Assembly (NCBI GenBank): GCA_021205375.1 | Contig: JAJPXR010000205.1 | Location: 1 to 5,334 of the forward strand | DNA length: 5,334 bases | Source of the DNA: Clostridiales bacterium | GTDB lineage: Bacteria > Bacillota > Clostridia > Oscillospirales > Oscillospiraceae | Direction of reading: 5' to 3' | In this document: positions 3,908-5,334 of the stretch, in pieces | Numbering within the stretch: position 1 is the stretch's first letter | How the letters are laid out: every line of letters begins with the position of its first letter | Translations under genes and position numbers: made by a program | Notes under the pieces: model-generated | Database searches by the model: none | What the model saw: the letters and a program-made list of their open reading frames with translations, nothing else | Told to the model about the DNA's origin: nothing

Positions 3908-5151
3908 CAGCCCAGCTCCACGGTCACTTCGTAGTCGCCTACCGCGCCCACGTCGGACATGCCCGTCACCTTCACCGTGGCGGGGAGGGTGACGGTGCCC
4001 GTCACCTCGGAGGAGACGTCGCTCATGTCCACCTCCACGGTCACATCGTCCTCCACCAGCAGCGACATGGTCTCCTTGTCGCCCCGGATGCGCACGTCCA
4101 GGCTCTCCGTCACCAGCGTGGCGGTGACGTCCTCCGCCTGGTTGACCAGTTGGATGTTGGTGGTGGTCACTTTGGTGGTGGTCAGGCTGCTGTCGATGGT
4201 CAGCGTCACCGTTGCCACGGTGGTGCCGCTGACGTTGGTGATGCCGTCCGGCAGGTCGATGGAGAAGCTCTGCCGCTCCGACGTGACCACCTGGGACAGG
4301 TCAATGGTGCCCACGCTAAAGGTGTCCAGCCCGTCCAGCGCCTCCTGGGTGCCGGAGACCTTCAGCGTCTCCGGGGAGATGGTGCAGGTCACGTCGTCCT
4401 CGGTTGCGCCGCCGCCCTCCACGATGGTCACGGCCAGCGAGATCTCCTTCACCAGCGACACCGGGAAGGTGGCCTCCACCTCGCTCTGGCTCAGGGTCAG
4501 CCCCTCCTGGTCCACCTCGTTGCCGTCGGCGTCCACCAGGGTCAGGGCCAGGGTGCCGGTCCAGGTCTCGGAGAGGTTTTGTTCGGTCAGGGTGGCCACC
4601 GCGTGGTCCACCTGTTCCACCTGGGATTCCTCTCCGGTGACGGTGATCTCCGTCACGTCGAAGGAGAAGTCGTTGGTGTCGTACAAATAGCCCTCCGCCA
4701 CCGAGCCGGTGAAGCTGCCCGCCACGCTGACGGTCTTGTTGCCCATCTGCACCACCGTCACCTCGATGGAGGAGACGCTGCGGGAGCGGATCTTCACGCT
4801 GGAAAAGTTGATGGTGTTGGGATAGGAGACGGTGTAGTTCAGGGACTGGGTCCCGGCCTCAGTGACCTGGGTGGTCAGGTCCACTGAGATGGTGATGTTG
4901 GTGCGCTTGAGCTGGGAGACCACCGCGCGGGTGCCCACCAGCGTCAGGGAGACGGTGGCGTCGCCGCCGTCGGTGATCATCAGCCCTTCTTCCTGTAGGG
5001 CTTCCTCTCCCACGAAGGTGACGGGGATGTTGCGGATGGTGACCCTGGTGTCGGGTTCCACCGTCACGTCCACATAGAGCCAGCAGAGAATGGCGCAGAC
5101 GATGGCAAGCAGGACATAGGGAAGGTTGATGTGCCGGAGTTTATTCAGCAT
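3907..5151 (-). CDS. cdaR: CdaR (YbbR-repeat) regulator of the c-di-AMP synthase CdaA
   Basis: A 414-aa protein with a short cytoplasmic N-terminus, one membrane anchor (about 10-27, YVLLAIVCAILCWLY) and a long acidic, Thr/Val-rich extracytoplasmic part. That part divides into about four beta-rich YbbR repeats (roughly 38-135, 140-230, 235-320 and 329-414), recognisable from recurring VTVTG/LKVSGT-type strands such as ITVTGEESQVEQVD, LKVSGTQEALDGLD and VRIRGDKETMSLL. CdaR binds the membrane synthase CdaA and modulates c-di-AMP output. Its position directly after cdaA, with an 11-nt overlap, is the normal arrangement. The start ATG at 5151 has AAGGAGG 9 nt upstream. The gene usually next, glmM, is absent. 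The repeat boundaries are estimates by eye. Confidence 0.95.
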   Translation of the reverse strand: MLNKLRHINLPYVLLAIVCAILCWLYVDVTVEPDTRVTIRNIPVTFVGEEALQEEGLMITDGGDATVSLTLVGTRAVVSQLKRTNITISVDLTTQVTEAGTQSLNYTVSYPNTINFSSVKIRSRSVSSIEVTVVQMGNKTVSVAGSFTGSVAEGYLYDTNDFSFDVTEITVTGEESQVEQVDHAVATLTEQNLSETWTGTLALTLVDADGNEVDQEGLTLSQSEVEATFPVSLVKEISLAVTIVEGGGATEDDVTCTISPETLKVSGTQEALDGLDTFSVGTIDLSQVVTSERQSFSIDLPDGITNVSGTTVATVTLTIDSSLTTTKVTTTNIQLVNQAEDVTATLVTESLDVRIRGDKETMSLLVEDDVTVEVDMSDVSSEVTGTVTLPATVKVTGMSDVGAVGDYEVTVELG

Positions 5152-5334
5152 GGTCGGAATCCTCCTTCCGATGCCGCACCAGGTCGGTCAGGCGCAGGGA
5201 GTTCAGGCTGCGGAGCAGGCTCTTCCAGTTGAGGGAAGTCTCCTCGTCCTCCAATGCCTGGGGCAGCAGCTCGTTGCGTAGCAGCCGCCGCAGGGTCTCC
5301 GGGGCCAGGTGGCGCTTGAGGGAGCCGCCCACGG
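5141..5334 (-). CDS. cdaA: CdaA diadenylate cyclase, C-terminal end only
   Basis: Only the last 63 complete codons are in the window; the reading frame is open to the right edge. The membrane helices and the catalytic DAC domain (DGA and RHR motifs) lie beyond the edge and cannot be checked. The visible part, GGSLKRHLAPETLRRLLRNE, matches the end of the DAC domain (the x-G-x-L-x-R-x-L region) and is followed by an acidic then basic tail ending in KEDSDHAE. CdaA makes c-di-AMP from two ATP at the membrane and controls potassium, osmotic and cell-wall homeostasis. The identification leans on the cdaR gene next to it. The GTG at 5332 is an internal valine, not a start. The TAA stop lies 11 nt inside cdaR. 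Confidence 0.88.
   Translation of the reverse strand, partial: VGGSLKRHLAPETLRRLLRNELLPQALEDEETSLNWKSLLRSLNSLRLTDLVRHRKEDSDHAE
5161..5167 (-). promoter_or_regulatory. Strong Shine-Dalgarno site of cdaR inside the cdaA coding end
   Basis: AAGGAGG on the minus strand, 9 nt before the cdaR ATG and within the last codons of cdaA. It provides independent ribosome loading despite the gene overlap. Confidence 0.85.

Noticed and set aside
3959..4887. Plus-strand open frames of about 240 codons opposite cdaR
   Set aside because: They are mirrors of the Thr/Val/Asp-rich CdaR coding sequence with no start signals or domains.

Overview
The window looks like a piece of a GC-rich, Gram-positive gut Clostridia chromosome, most likely the Oscillospiraceae (Flavonifractor/Lawsonibacter type). 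This rests on three things: the RemA-YicC and CdaA-CdaR gene pairs, which are Firmicutes core loci; the DUF5685 and J-protein families as I remember them from Clostridia; and the GC-rich hairpin repeats between genes. The genus is an inference. All real genes are on the minus strand, so transcription runs from right to left.

Right half (5334 to 1854): a tightly packed operon. It starts with the C-terminal end of cdaA (cyclic di-AMP synthase), then cdaR (YbbR-repeat regulator of CdaA), a DUF5685 protein, a small J-domain/TPR/Cys-rich protein, and a small polytopic membrane protein that may be ECF-S-like. The junctions are an 11-nt overlap, a TGATG overlap, an ATGA overlap and a 3-nt gap, so the five genes are almost certainly co-transcribed and translationally coupled. 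The glmM gene that commonly follows cdaR in Firmicutes is not here. Three poorly understood genes occupy that place.

Middle (1853 to 1480): 374 nt without a gene. It holds a repeat element (copy B, about 190 bp, itself interrupted in a hairpin loop by about 78 bp) and then a near-consensus SigA promoter for yicC.

Left part (1470 to 1): yicC (endoribonuclease family) and the start of remA (DNA-binding matrix regulator), both apparently using TTG starts. Between them lies a 349-bp island bounded by inverted heptamer arrays (TTAGCTG type) and by TTT on each side. It contains two opposed copies of the same hairpin repeat as copy B. Removing the island would leave yicC and remA only 18 nt apart with a good Shine-Dalgarno site, so it looks like a MITE-like insertion into a core operon. 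In other Firmicutes gmk usually follows remA, and it would lie just beyond the left edge.

The most notable points are the repeat island with its probable target duplication, the aspartate-rich motifs in the DUF5685 protein that resemble squalene/phytoene synthases, and the uncharacterised gene set attached to the c-di-AMP synthase operon.
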